A stretch of DNA of 64,000 nt, from positions 30,450 to 94,449 of the forward strand of contig CAZTAO010000015.1 in the NCBI GenBank assembly GCA_964611645.1, written 5' to 3'. This stretch comes from CAZTAO01 sp964611645. GTDB lineage: Bacteria > Armatimonadota > UBA5829. Made by a program: the position numbers and the translations under genes. Shown here piece by piece: positions 18,140 through 26,598 of the stretch. Numbering within the stretch: position 1 is the first letter of the stretch; every line of letters begins with the position of its first letter. The notes under the pieces were generated by a model. The model did no database searches. It was not told where the DNA came from and saw only the letters and a program-made list of their open reading frames with translations.

Positions 18140-19129
18140 ATGAGAGTCAGATTTGTTGTGGCGGTAGTGGCGCTTACCGCGGTAGCTTGCGTCTCGGCAT
18201 TCGCGGCGAAACCTGGACCGAAACCCACGGTAGCTGTTCAGAGTGGGCAGGCGCAGTTCAACCGAGCCTACACGCTGGGCAAGTCCAACCCGATAGGTGT
18301 CACTCTGAAGGACGCCGAGTTCACCGCGCAACAGGTGGCGATAGGCGAGCGAACATACTTTCCAACCTCCGAGCAGAAGATCATGGTGCTTCGGTTTAGA
18401 GTCCAGAACCCGCAGAAAGGGAAAGTCACGTTTGCGTGGAATATGGTCAGTCTGACTGCCGAGGACTCCAAAGGCGCCAAATGGGAACCGACCCAGGATG
18501 TGGCCGCTGAGGGGTCCAGCAAATCGGTTTACGCACTGCTAAAGCCGAAACAGGCCATTGATGTATACACAGTGTTCCTGGTGCCGTCGAGCGAACAGAT
18601 ATCCAGACTCGTTCTGAAGGCGAACGATGGACCGGCTCTGCGATGCGACCTGAAGGGCAAGGTCAAGCCGCTGCCTGATCCGTTCGTTGACCCCAAGGAT
18701 CCAAGCGGCTCGACCGCGTTGGCTGATGTGCCTGCGGGGATGGGCGTGTACCACCCGGTCAACTATTTCGATCTGAAGCTGGATTCTGCCTCCTATATCG
18801 ACACGCCTATCGCGGGGGCCAACGTCGGGGAGGACTCAAGGACTCTGGTTCTCACCCTCACCGTGCGCAACGATTCCGCCACTGTGCAGAACCTGAACTC
18901 AGGAGCATTCGCACCGAGACTTGCAAGCAGCGACGGCGCAACCCTGGACTGGAATCAGGTTATGCTCAAGGCTGACAAAGACGAGCCACTGTCCACCCAG
19001 GTGGCTTCCGGAGCGGAAGCAGTCTTCCGATACTACTGGGCGATCCCTCAAGACACCGATCTCAAGACCCTCACCATAGGGGACGGCGAAAGCCGCAGGT
19101 ATGTCTACGATATGAGCGCGGTGAAATAG
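18140..19129 (+). CDS. Secreted DUF4352-like protein
   Basis: A 329-residue exported protein. The ATG follows GGAGG and begins a clear signal peptide (MRVRFVVAVVALTAVACVSAFA). Two beta-sandwich units follow: one from about residue 45 (NPIGVTLKDAEFTAQ...KIMVLRFRVQNP) and one from about residue 205 (YFDLKLDSASYIDTPI...RTLVLTLTVRNDS). The pattern of a property statement followed by VLRF/VLTLTVxN and later VYTVFLVP is that of DUF4352-type (immunoprotease-inhibitor-like fold) domains. Its job is unknown; such proteins sit at the cell surface or in the periplasm. It has its own promoter and is divergent from the zinc-ribbon gene. Confidence 0.7.
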   Translation: MRVRFVVAVVALTAVACVSAFAAKPGPKPTVAVQSGQAQFNRAYTLGKSNPIGVTLKDAEFTAQQVAIGERTYFPTSEQKIMVLRFRVQNPQKGKVTFAWNMVSLTAEDSKGAKWEPTQDVAAEGSSKSVYALLKPKQAIDVYTVFLVPSSEQISRLVLKANDGPALRCDLKGKVKPLPDPFVDPKDPSGSTALADVPAGMGVYHPVNYFDLKLDSASYIDTPIAGANVGEDSRTLVLTLTVRNDSATVQNLNSGAFAPRLASSDGATLDWNQVMLKADKDEPLSTQVASGAEAVFRYYWAIPQDTDLKTLTIGDGESRRYVYDMSAVK

Positions 19130-19137
19130 CAGCCAGA

Positions 19138-19230
19138 ACAAAGACGCCCCGGGCTGAAGCCCAGGGCTGTCCTTACGAAACCCCCTCCGGCGGGTTTTGT
19201 AGATGCAGCGCGGCCTTTCAAGGCCGCAGC
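19138..19230. repeat. Cluster of three hairpins, possible terminator
   Basis: In order: a CCCgGGCT/AGCCCaGGG type hairpin near 19147-19165; AAACCC/GGGTTT (19178-19183 with 19192-19197) followed by TTTTG; and GCGGCCTT/AAGGCCGC (19210-19217 with 19220-19227). The middle one could end transcription of the preceding gene. The outer two look like widespread intergenic repeats. Confidence 0.5.
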
Positions 19231-19250
19231 CCCCACCCGCTCCCACCCAT

Positions 19251-19280
19251 TTGGTAATCCCGTGCCTGATTGGGTATAAT
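19251..19280 (+). promoter_or_regulatory. Sigma-70 promoter of thiM
   Basis: TTGGTA, 18 bases, TATAAT. The transcript would start about 15 bases before the ATG, leaving no room for a TPP riboswitch. Confidence 0.55.
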
Positions 19281-19301
19281 TCTGTCAGATTGGAGATAGT
19301 A

Positions 19302-20114
19302 ATGAACATTCTGACACAGCTCTGCAAAGACCTGGAAGCCATCCGCGAGAAGCGACCTCTTGTACACAGCATCACTAACTTCGTGGTGATGAACGAAACC
19401 GCCAACGCCACTTTGTGCATCGGCGCGCTGCCGATTATGTCTCACGCAAAAGAGGAAGTCGAGGAGATGGTGAGCATAGCGGGCGCGCTTGTCCTCAATA
19501 TCGGCACCCTCGAGCCTCGCTGGGTAGACGCCATGGAACTGGCAGGCAAACAGGCCAACGAGCTCAACATCCCGGTGATCCTGGATCCCGTCGGCATAGG
19601 AACCACCAAGCTCCGATCGATCTCGACCAAGAGGCTTATGGGCGAGGTGCGGATAAGCATCGTGCGCGGAAACGTGGGCGAGATTGCCGCGCTTGCGGGA
19701 ATCGCCTCCGAAGTTAGAGGGGTTGAGTCGATAGCGGCCTCGGACACCCCGGTCAACATCGCAAGACAACTCGCATCAACCTACGGCTGCGTCGCCGCGA
19801 TCACCGGAGCGGTGGATGTGGTCTCCGACGGCAAGCGCACCGCCGAGATCAGCAACGGCCACGAGATGCTGCGAAAAGTAGTCGGCACGGGCTGCATGTC
19901 CAACGTGATCATCGGTGCCTTTGCGGCAGTCCAGAAGGACCCGTTCATTGCGGCTGTCGGCGGGCTGGCAGCTATGGGCATTGCAGGGGAGAACGCGGCA
20001 GCTATCTCCGGCGACAGGCCCGGCACTTTCCACGTGGAACTCTACAATGCGCTGTACTCGCTGGCCCCGGAAGAGCTGGCCAAGAGTTCCCGAGTCGTTA
20101 TCACGGCAAACTGA
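19302..20114 (+). CDS. thiM: Hydroxyethylthiazole kinase
   Basis: A 270-residue enzyme of thiamine salvage: it phosphorylates 4-methyl-5-(2-hydroxyethyl)thiazole with ATP in the cytoplasm. The whole family pattern is present: PLVHSITNFVVMNETANATL near the N-terminus, the substrate pocket GALPIMSHA, LNIGTL, DPVGIG, RGNVGEIAAL, and the anion-hole/catalytic GTGCMSNVIIGAF with the catalytic cysteine at residue 198. The length is normal. The ATG is placed just downstream of a good -10; the in-frame extension upstream would contain the promoter. No other thiamine gene is near, so it probably works as a stand-alone salvage gene. Confidence 0.95.
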   Translation: MNILTQLCKDLEAIREKRPLVHSITNFVVMNETANATLCIGALPIMSHAKEEVEEMVSIAGALVLNIGTLEPRWVDAMELAGKQANELNIPVILDPVGIGTTKLRSISTKRLMGEVRISIVRGNVGEIAALAGIASEVRGVESIAASDTPVNIARQLASTYGCVAAITGAVDVVSDGKRTAEISNGHEMLRKVVGTGCMSNVIIGAFAAVQKDPFIAAVGGLAAMGIAGENAAAISGDRPGTFHVELYNALYSLAPEELAKSSRVVITAN

Positions 20115-20147
20115 CACTCCAATTACATCAGCCAAAGGAGCAGACAC

Positions 20148-21431
20148 ATGCGACTATTCGCAGCCCTATTGATTGCGCTCGCCATCGCTATGGCAGTTCC
20201 CTGCTGGGCCGCGCCTACGACGGCGCCCGCATCCCAGGTAAAGAAGCTCATACCTCCGACCGGCTTTCCACAGTCCATAGGCGTCTCCGTCCACGGCTTC
20301 ATCGCCGGCCCAGGTGAACTCGACCAGTTCGCCGCTTCAGGCGCAAGACTTCTGAGGATCGACGCATACTGGGAGTGGGTTGAGAGCGAGAAGGGAAAGT
20401 ACGACTTCAGCCAGTACGTCGACCTGGCGCAGCGAGCTTCCAAGCGCAACGTCAGAGTACTGCTGATCATCCTCGGCGGCAACAAGCTCTACGGCGGTCA
20501 GTTTGGGGAATACCCCAAGACTGCCGAAGGTCGCGCCGCTTTCGCCAGAATGGCTGCTGAACTTGCCAGGACTATGAAAGGCAAGCCAATAGTCTTTGAA
20601 CTGGGCAACGAACCGGACGGCACAGACGGCCCGACTCCATCTGAGTATTACGCCTGGGCAAAGGACACAGTCGAGGCTATGAGGGCAGTTGACTCCAACG
20701 TGGTAATAGCCGGCCCGTCAGCTCATCATTACGCGCTTGGCTGGATAGAGCAGGTATTTGCCTTGGGCTATCTGGACCTGGTGGACGCTGTGACGGTGCA
20801 TCTCTACCTGGGTCACAGCCCCAAGGATGGCTGGCGCCCGCCGGAGGAGAACATAGGCTGCATCGACCGCCTGCGTGGCCTCATTACCCAATATGGCAAA
20901 GGCCGCGACATCCCGGCCTGCAACAGCGAAGTTGGCTACAATCGCCTTATCCCCGGTTCCACCAACCGCTCATTCGCGATAAGCACTGAGGATCAGGCCC
21001 GCTACGCAGCCCGTGGGTTCCTCCTCAGCGCGCTGTGGGACCTGAGGTTCCACGTCAACTACTGCTGGTGGCTGGACGCGCCGTCCATCAGGGACACCAC
21101 CGACTTCGGCATGGTCACGGAAGCCGGGATGCCGATGCCGGTCTACTACGCAATGAAGGCGATGGGTGAGCAGTTGAACGGCGGGCGGTTCAGCCGTCGG
21201 ATCAACCTGGGTGTCGACGACGATTACGCGCTTGAGTTCACTACTCCTAAGGGCAAGGTGGTTGCGTGCTGGACAGGCAACAAGGACGCTGTCCTGGGCA
21301 AGATCCCGGTAGGGAACGCGAAGAGGGTGCGAGTGGTGGACATGAGCGGAACACGGTCTTATGAACTCATACCGGAGAATGGCTTCGTGAGTATCCGGCT
21401 GGTCGGCGCGCCGGTCTACCTTAGGCTGTAG
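20148..21431 (+). CDS. Secreted clan GH-A glycoside hydrolase
   Basis: A 427-residue exported protein, signal peptide to about residue 21 (PCWAA). A complete TIM barrel: GVSVHGF, RLLRIDAYWEWVESEKGKYDF (the first strands typical of GH5/GH39/GH42-like enzymes), VRVLLIILGG, FELGNEPDG with the acid/base glutamate at residue 155, VDAVTVHLY, and CNSEVGY with the nucleophile candidate at residue 261. A small C-terminal beta domain (VVACWTGNKDAV...FVSIRL) resembles that of GH39-type enzymes. Both glutamates are present, so an active retaining glycosidase is likely; substrate unknown. AAGGAG precedes the ATG; it lies 33 bases after thiM. Confidence 0.88.
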   Translation: MRLFAALLIALAIAMAVPCWAAPTTAPASQVKKLIPPTGFPQSIGVSVHGFIAGPGELDQFAASGARLLRIDAYWEWVESEKGKYDFSQYVDLAQRASKRNVRVLLIILGGNKLYGGQFGEYPKTAEGRAAFARMAAELARTMKGKPIVFELGNEPDGTDGPTPSEYYAWAKDTVEAMRAVDSNVVIAGPSAHHYALGWIEQVFALGYLDLVDAVTVHLYLGHSPKDGWRPPEENIGCIDRLRGLITQYGKGRDIPACNSEVGYNRLIPGSTNRSFAISTEDQARYAARGFLLSALWDLRFHVNYCWWLDAPSIRDTTDFGMVTEAGMPMPVYYAMKAMGEQLNGGRFSRRINLGVDDDYALEFTTPKGKVVACWTGNKDAVLGKIPVGNAKRVRVVDMSGTRSYELIPENGFVSIRLVGAPVYLRL

Positions 21432-21447
21432 GAATCAGGAGAATCGA

Positions 21448-22443
21448 ATGCAGCCCAAGTGGCACATTGCGTTCTGTAACGTCACCATCACCGAGTACGC
21501 AGGTATTCGCTATCGGGACTACTACGACTCCCCGGCGCTGATGCTGGAGGCGCAGCTTAAGGCTATCGAGTATATCGAGCGGCTATGGGGAGTCGGCAGG
21601 TTCTTGAGGCCGTGCATCGAGTCCCCCGCCGCTGTGTTCTCGTCATTTCTGGGGATGCCGGTGATAGTCCCTGAAGAAGATGAGATCCCCTATCTGGACG
21701 GCAGCAGTCCACTCATCTTGGATGTCGCCGATTACGACAAGATCAGCATCGGCGACCCCAAGACTACCGGGCTGATGGCGAAGCGCTGGGAGGCGTGGCA
21801 GTATTACACCCGGCGGGGCTACAATGCGCGTTTCGGTGGTTATGAGGGCAGCGTCATAAGCAACGCGTGCGAGGTAACCGACGGGGCAGTCTTCGCGGGA
21901 TTTGCCGAGAACCCGGAAGCATCCAGGCGGCTGCTGGATCTGATAGTTCAGGCGAATCTGGCAATTGAGGCGCTGGATGAGTCGCTTTGCGGGCCTATAA
22001 CCGGGGGCTACACAGGCGACGACCACGCCGGGCTGATGTCTCCGGAGATGTTCCGGGAATTTGCAGTGCCCTGCTATGAGCGGCTGTACGCGGGCAAGCA
22101 GACGCGATTTATGCACAGCGAACTCCTCCGCGCCGAGCACCTGCGCATCGCCCGCGATGAGCTTGGCATTACCGACTTCCACGGCGCAGGCTGCAAGAAC
22201 CTCACGCTGAAAGAGATGCACGGTATCATGGGTCCCAGGTTCTGGACCCAGCTCACCCCACAGGAAATGCTGGAACTCTCGCCCGCCGCAATCACCGAGC
22301 GGATCAAAGAGTTCGCGCAATGCGGCTGCGCGCACGTCCAGCTATACCCCGGCCGCAACACCCCGGAAGCCAATATGGACGCCGCCATCAAAGCGTGCGG
22401 AGATCAATGCCCCGGCGGGCCGCTGTGGGCGGAGACCGTTTGA
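21448..22443 (+). CDS. Uroporphyrinogen decarboxylase-family protein
   Basis: A 331-residue cytoplasmic protein of the URO-D superfamily, which also contains the corrinoid methyltransferases MtaA/MtbA. Seen are the early helix LMLEAQLKAIEYIERLWG, FGGYEGSVISNACEVTDG, the barrel strand ITGGYTGDDHAGLMSPEMFREFAVPCYERLY, FMHSELLRAEHLRIA, and the late QLTPQEML and GRNTPEANMDAAI. The heme-pathway RXXGRYLPE N-terminus of HemE is absent, so it is not HemE. Such paralogues are abundant in these phyla, often beside glycosidases, with unknown substrates. The gene follows a GH-A enzyme by 16 bases with AGGAGA, so the two form an operon. Confidence 0.8.
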   Translation: MQPKWHIAFCNVTITEYAGIRYRDYYDSPALMLEAQLKAIEYIERLWGVGRFLRPCIESPAAVFSSFLGMPVIVPEEDEIPYLDGSSPLILDVADYDKISIGDPKTTGLMAKRWEAWQYYTRRGYNARFGGYEGSVISNACEVTDGAVFAGFAENPEASRRLLDLIVQANLAIEALDESLCGPITGGYTGDDHAGLMSPEMFREFAVPCYERLYAGKQTRFMHSELLRAEHLRIARDELGITDFHGAGCKNLTLKEMHGIMGPRFWTQLTPQEMLELSPAAITERIKEFAQCGCAHVQLYPGRNTPEANMDAAIKACGDQCPGGPLWAETV

Positions 22444-22481
22444 TCGTCTGATCGCAAGGCGCCGCTACCGCCCCCCATTAG

Positions 22482-22509
22482 TTTTGCGGCTTGCTTCAGA
22501 GGGTATACT
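22482..22509 (+). promoter_or_regulatory. Promoter with overlapping inverted repeat
   Basis: A -10 TATACT (22504-22509) with a poor -35 (TTTTGC, 16 bases away). GCTTGC-TTCAG (22489-22499) is mirrored by CTGAA-gtg-GCAAGC (22508-22521), so the repeat spans the promoter and could bind a regulator. Confidence 0.45.
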
Positions 22510-22632
22510 GAAGTGGCAAGCAAACTCAACACAGGGCATGTGTTATCAGAGGTTTCGTATTAACGCAACGCCGACGGAGCGCGTGTATTAGTGGAATGAG
22601 TCCGGCTCGCTGGTAACAAAGGAGCAACGAAT

Positions 22633-23295
22633 ATGAGACGTACATTAGGATTGATAGTCTGCATGGTCGCGTTGGGATCGCTGGCAATGAGTGCGGTTCC
22701 GGCGATGGCCGCGCAGTCGTTTTTGGGTCACACCGGTCTGATACTCACACCGACCAGCGATGTGATGTCCCCCGGGGAATTCTCTCTGGGCGCGTATTTC
22801 CTGAACTTCGACCGAGGCCCCGATAGCGCCGTATACGCGGCAACTGGGGGAGTCTTCCCGAAGCTGGAGGTCGGAGTGCTGGCGATCAAGCCGGACAGCG
22901 GAGACACCGACGGCCAGATCAACGCCAAGTTCAGCCTCATCCCTGAGACCATAGGCAGCCCGGCAGTGAGCGCGGGTGTGTTCGGGCTGGGCGGCAACTC
23001 TGACACGTCGGCCTACGTAGTAGTCGGCAAAGCCCTCCAGGCTCCCGGCGTGGACAGCCTTGCGGGTGTAGGCGCACCGCGTGTCTACCTTGGCCTTGCC
23101 ACCGGCAATATGGATGGCGTGTTCGGCGGTGTCTCGGCGACGCTGGGAGACAAGCTGACGCTGATGATTGAACACGATACCAACGACTTCAACTTCGGCG
23201 CCCGCTTCGCGATCAGCGACCAGTTCAGACTGCACGGAGCAGTCATGGGCGGAGACAGCGTCGGCTTGGGCGCAAGTTTCTACGCAGGCTTCTAG
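22633..23295 (+). CDS. YjbH-like outer-membrane beta-barrel protein
   Basis: A 220-residue exported protein, signal peptide to about residue 27 (PAMAAQ). It begins GHTGLILTPTSDVMSPGEFSLG, the opening seen in YjbH-like exopolysaccharide-associated barrel proteins (TGLIxxPTA...GxxxxG), then alternates short amphipathic strands (KLEVGVLAIKP, AGVFGLG, VYLGLATG, LTLMIEHDTNDFNFGARF) and ends in phenylalanine, the outer-membrane sorting residue. This is the best evidence in the window for an outer membrane. AAAGGAG precedes the ATG. Role inferred: small barrel, perhaps linked to surface polysaccharide. It has its own promoter and terminator. Confidence 0.75.
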   Translation: MRRTLGLIVCMVALGSLAMSAVPAMAAQSFLGHTGLILTPTSDVMSPGEFSLGAYFLNFDRGPDSAVYAATGGVFPKLEVGVLAIKPDSGDTDGQINAKFSLIPETIGSPAVSAGVFGLGGNSDTSAYVVVGKALQAPGVDSLAGVGAPRVYLGLATGNMDGVFGGVSATLGDKLTLMIEHDTNDFNFGARFAISDQFRLHGAVMGGDSVGLGASFYAGF

Positions 23296-23336
23296 GACCG
23301 AAATGGTCTGATGGTTTGATAGTTTGATGAATCGAT

Positions 23337-23366
23337 GGCCAGGGAGATGCTCTCCCTGGCCTTGTT
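23337..23366 (+). terminator. Rho-independent terminator
   Basis: An 11-bp perfect stem GGCCAGGGAGA/TCTCCCTGGCC with loop TGC, followed by TTGTT, 41 bases after the barrel gene stop. Confidence 0.85.
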
Positions 23367-23473
23367 CTCCGAAATCCCCTTTCCACCTCCTCTTCCCACT
23401 CCAAATGAAGGAAAACTCCACCTCCGCAACCAAGTTCCATAGGTGTAAGGTCATCTGATCGAAGGAGACCCCT

Positions 23474-25897
23474 ATGGTTCGATTTGTTCTGCTGTCCATT
23501 GCTGCTTTGATGGTGTTGTGGGTTTCGCCCGCGACTGCTGGGGAGCCGGTGGTTGCGTGGGAATCCAGGTTTGAGCAGGCCCGGCCTGCTGACGGCAAGC
23601 TATTCTATGAGGACCGGGGCAGTGGCAAATCCGGGGACGCTGTTATGGTGAACGAGGTCACGGGCGGCATCCTGAAGTATGGCCTGAAGCACGACCCGGC
23701 GAGGCTGGCAGACCGCCTCAGCCTGCTCTACGGCAACAATGAGTGGTGGCCGGGCGATGTCACGAAGTGGGGCCCGTTTGAACTCACCAAGTACCCGATC
23801 CTTGAGATCACGTGGCGCGGGACCGGGTTCGACGGCATATACTACTGCCTCCAGACCCAGAGCGGTGCGCTCAGGTCTGCTTACGCATTCCCGGATACCG
23901 GGCGCAAGGTAAAGGACGACCAGGGCAGGGAATGGTATGTGAGCGATATGAGGTTTGCGCCGGACAGCGCAGTGCCGACCGCCTCCACCGCCGTCAAGTT
24001 GCTGGGCCTCAACTTCGCCATCTCCAGCCCGTCCAAGGCCGAGGGAAGCGTCACGGAAATCAAGTCCATCCGGGTGCGCGGGTTCACGGATGCTGAAGCG
24101 GCTTCTGAGAAGAACATAGCCGAGGCATTCACCGACTACCCCCAGGGCCGATGGGCGGGCCTTGATGAGTTCTTCCCATTCGGATACTACATGGGCTACC
24201 TCAGCAAGGACTTCGATAGCTGGGCGGGCGGATATGAGGGCGACTACGGCATCTACTCCCGGAACTACTTCAACTATGTGCCGGGAACCGATGAGGTCGA
24301 GCTTGGTCGGTTCGGCAGCGGGGACGATGCTGTAAAGGCCTACATCGAGGCTATGAAGGGCCTTATGGATGCCGCGCGGTCCACCGGGATGAAGATCGGG
24401 GCGGATGTGCGCAGGCTGATGCAGGGCCACGACCCGGCGGACGGCTACAAGCAGCTTCTTCCCATCACCCGGCAGCTTGCCGGCGCATTCCCGGGGGACA
24501 CCGTAGTATCGTGGTATTGCTACGATGAGCCGGGGCTGGATGCGCTGATAACCGTTGGGATGAACGTTCGAGCCATCCGTGAAGCCGACCCGCCGAAGCG
24601 GCCGGAGCTGGTCATATTCAACAACACCGCCACCGCCGGGGCATACGCGAAGCTCCTGAACCTCAACTTCTGGGACTGCTACCCCGTGCTCCAGGGCAAC
24701 CGCGACCCGTGGGCAATACGCGGGCTCACCAGGGAGTATCGCAAGACCATCCCCGGCAAGCCTGCGTGGGTAACGCTTCAGGCGTTCGAGACCCGTCCAC
24801 CCGCCCCCAAAGGCTCCTACATAAGGCCCAGCGACGCTGAGATGCGGATGATGGCTTACGAGGCTATTGCCGAAGGCGCAAAGGGGCTGATCTGGTACAT
24901 CGGCTGGGACGGCGTGGGCAGAGACCAGGGAATGGAGACCCGCACCGGTGAGGCCAGAGGCGGCATGTTGGACACCCTTGCAGACCTCGGAAGGCGGACA
25001 ATCCCCATCGGCAGGCTGCTGCTGGCGACCGAACCTATGGACACCTCCGGCATAATCACAACCCAGACCACGGAACCCGCCGAAGGGCACAGTGTCGTGG
25101 TCTCCGCGCTGCAGCATCAGAAGAAGCCGGTGTGGTATCTGGTGGCTGTGAATGAAGACCTCGACAGGCCAAGGGCTGCAAGAATCAAGCTGCCTGATAC
25201 CATGACCGCCAAAGGCTGCGGCGTCTACGACCTCTACAACCTCGACGGCAAGAACCTGCTGGCGGGGGATCAGGTGAGCATAGAAACCCTGGCGGGGGGT
25301 GACGGCAGAGTGTACCTGGTCGCCGACGCGAAGACGTTCAAGGGAGTCCAGGCCAGGATAATCTGCGACACCGCGCTGGAGGATGTGCGGGTTCTCACTG
25401 CCGACATCAGCATAGCCCGACGATGGGGCGTGAAGCTGTCCGCAGTCGATGCCGCGATAGCCGAGTGCCGTGAGGCGGCAAGGAAGGGCGAGACCGCCAA
25501 GGCAACCGCCGCCGCTCGCGAGGCCAAGGCCCTGCTAGAAAAGGCCACCTCCGACAACTCCGAGTTCAACTCCACCCGCCGCGCCCTTGCCGACATAAGC
25601 AAGGAGCTGACGGAGGTGGAGACCGTCGCGGAGTATCCAACCCAGGACCCCAAATGGTGGACAGGCCGAATGCACCCGATGCTGGTCCCCAACCCCGGCT
25701 TCGTGGGGATTTCAAAGCAGTACTGGGAGACAGGCCGGGCCTACGCCAAGCTCAAGACCCGATACATCAAGGGCGAAAAGGACGGCCTCTGGATTGACCT
25801 CAACAAGACCCGCCTCGACTGCCTCAAAATGCGAGAGGACATTCTCACCCTCCAGAGGGACAAGCTGAAGCCAGTGAGCGAGAAGCCGACGGAGTAG
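23474..25897 (+). CDS. Large secreted glycoside-hydrolase-like protein with C-terminal coiled coil
   Basis: An 807-residue exported protein, signal peptide to about residue 22 (SPATAG). Residues about 25-205 form a beta-sandwich resembling a carbohydrate-binding module (VVAWESRFEQA...ITWRGTGFDGIYYCLQ). A barrel-like region follows: FFPFGYYMGYLS, IGADVRRLMQG, VVSWYCYDEPGLDALI (acidic strand with D and E, as in DUF4091 and GH-like families), VIFNNTATAGAY, LNFWDCYPV, KGLIWYIGWDG. A beta domain comes after (about 520-640), and the last 170 residues are helical with an Ala/Lys/Glu-rich coiled-coil stretch (AAIAECREAARKGETAKATA). GAAGGAG precedes the ATG. Substrate unknown. Confidence 0.78.
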   Translation: MVRFVLLSIAALMVLWVSPATAGEPVVAWESRFEQARPADGKLFYEDRGSGKSGDAVMVNEVTGGILKYGLKHDPARLADRLSLLYGNNEWWPGDVTKWGPFELTKYPILEITWRGTGFDGIYYCLQTQSGALRSAYAFPDTGRKVKDDQGREWYVSDMRFAPDSAVPTASTAVKLLGLNFAISSPSKAEGSVTEIKSIRVRGFTDAEAASEKNIAEAFTDYPQGRWAGLDEFFPFGYYMGYLSKDFDSWAGGYEGDYGIYSRNYFNYVPGTDEVELGRFGSGDDAVKAYIEAMKGLMDAARSTGMKIGADVRRLMQGHDPADGYKQLLPITRQLAGAFPGDTVVSWYCYDEPGLDALITVGMNVRAIREADPPKRPELVIFNNTATAGAYAKLLNLNFWDCYPVLQGNRDPWAIRGLTREYRKTIPGKPAWVTLQAFETRPPAPKGSYIRPSDAEMRMMAYEAIAEGAKGLIWYIGWDGVGRDQGMETRTGEARGGMLDTLADLGRRTIPIGRLLLATEPMDTSGIITTQTTEPAEGHSVVVSALQHQKKPVWYLVAVNEDLDRPRAARIKLPDTMTAKGCGVYDLYNLDGKNLLAGDQVSIETLAGGDGRVYLVADAKTFKGVQARIICDTALEDVRVLTADISIARRWGVKLSAVDAAIAECREAARKGETAKATAAAREAKALLEKATSDNSEFNSTRRALADISKELTEVETVAEYPTQDPKWWTGRMHPMLVPNPGFVGISKQYWETGRAYAKLKTRYIKGEKDGLWIDLNKTRLDCLKMREDILTLQRDKLKPVSEKPTE

Positions 25898-26598
25898 TCT
25901 GTCACCCACAACACAAGATGGCCCCGGAAACCCGTTCCGAGGCTGTTTTACTACAACCCTCATCTGCGGTCATTCGACTGATAATCCAGGTCAGGCTATC
26001 GTTCATTGGGGCATCATTCGCGGCGCTGCAATCTTCCCGTCACCCGTACCAGCCCGCGCCAACCTGTAGCGTGCTACCACATACTAAAGTAATGTGGTAT
26101 TCAGCACATTACAGAATTTCTACTCTTCTACCGTGCTGAAACCCCCATGTGCGGGTGGTGAGTTGGCAAAGCACGTTGGATGCTCTGGGGTGTCTGCGGG
26201 CTGTCAGGCGGCAGTCGCTCCTGCAGGGCACAGCCTACTGCTGAACCGTCTCCTTTACCCCCTCATTCTAAAGAAATGAGGGTTGGAGTAAACTAGAAAT
26301 CACCCTTGAAAAGGGGGGGTCATCATTACCCACAATGGACGCTATCGCTGATTTATCAAATGCCTCATCCGCGGGGTGAGAGCGGATAATTCATGCCACA
26401 CAGCAACCCACCTGCACTGATGTACCGGCCCAGATGCCGCGCATGAGGGTTGTAGTAAGCCAGGAGCAGACCAGTTTTCCACCTGAATTACCGGTAATGG
26501 GGTATTTGGCAAATCAGGAACTCCGCCCACCCACGTGCAAAACGCCTCGTTTCGTGTTATCGTATTGTCAGTTTTCTACTGCTGGAGGAGTATTCATA
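25898..26598. other. Intergenic stretch of about 700 bases with no recognised gene
   Basis: No frame here has a convincing start, ribosome site and protein-like composition; the base composition is less GC-rich than the neighbours. It holds several palindromes: CCACAT/ATGTGG with GTGCT/AGCAC flanks at 26071-26106; CCCTCATT/AATGAGGG around 26260-26282; and a perfect 12-bp palindrome ATTACCGGTAAT at 26487-26498, about 100 bases before the esterase gene. The last is a plausible operator. A decayed gene or a small RNA cannot be excluded. Confidence 0.5.

Noticed and set aside
26094..26279. Small open frame in the 700-base gap
   Set aside because: No ribosome site and low-complexity, unlikely residue pattern; it runs through palindromes.
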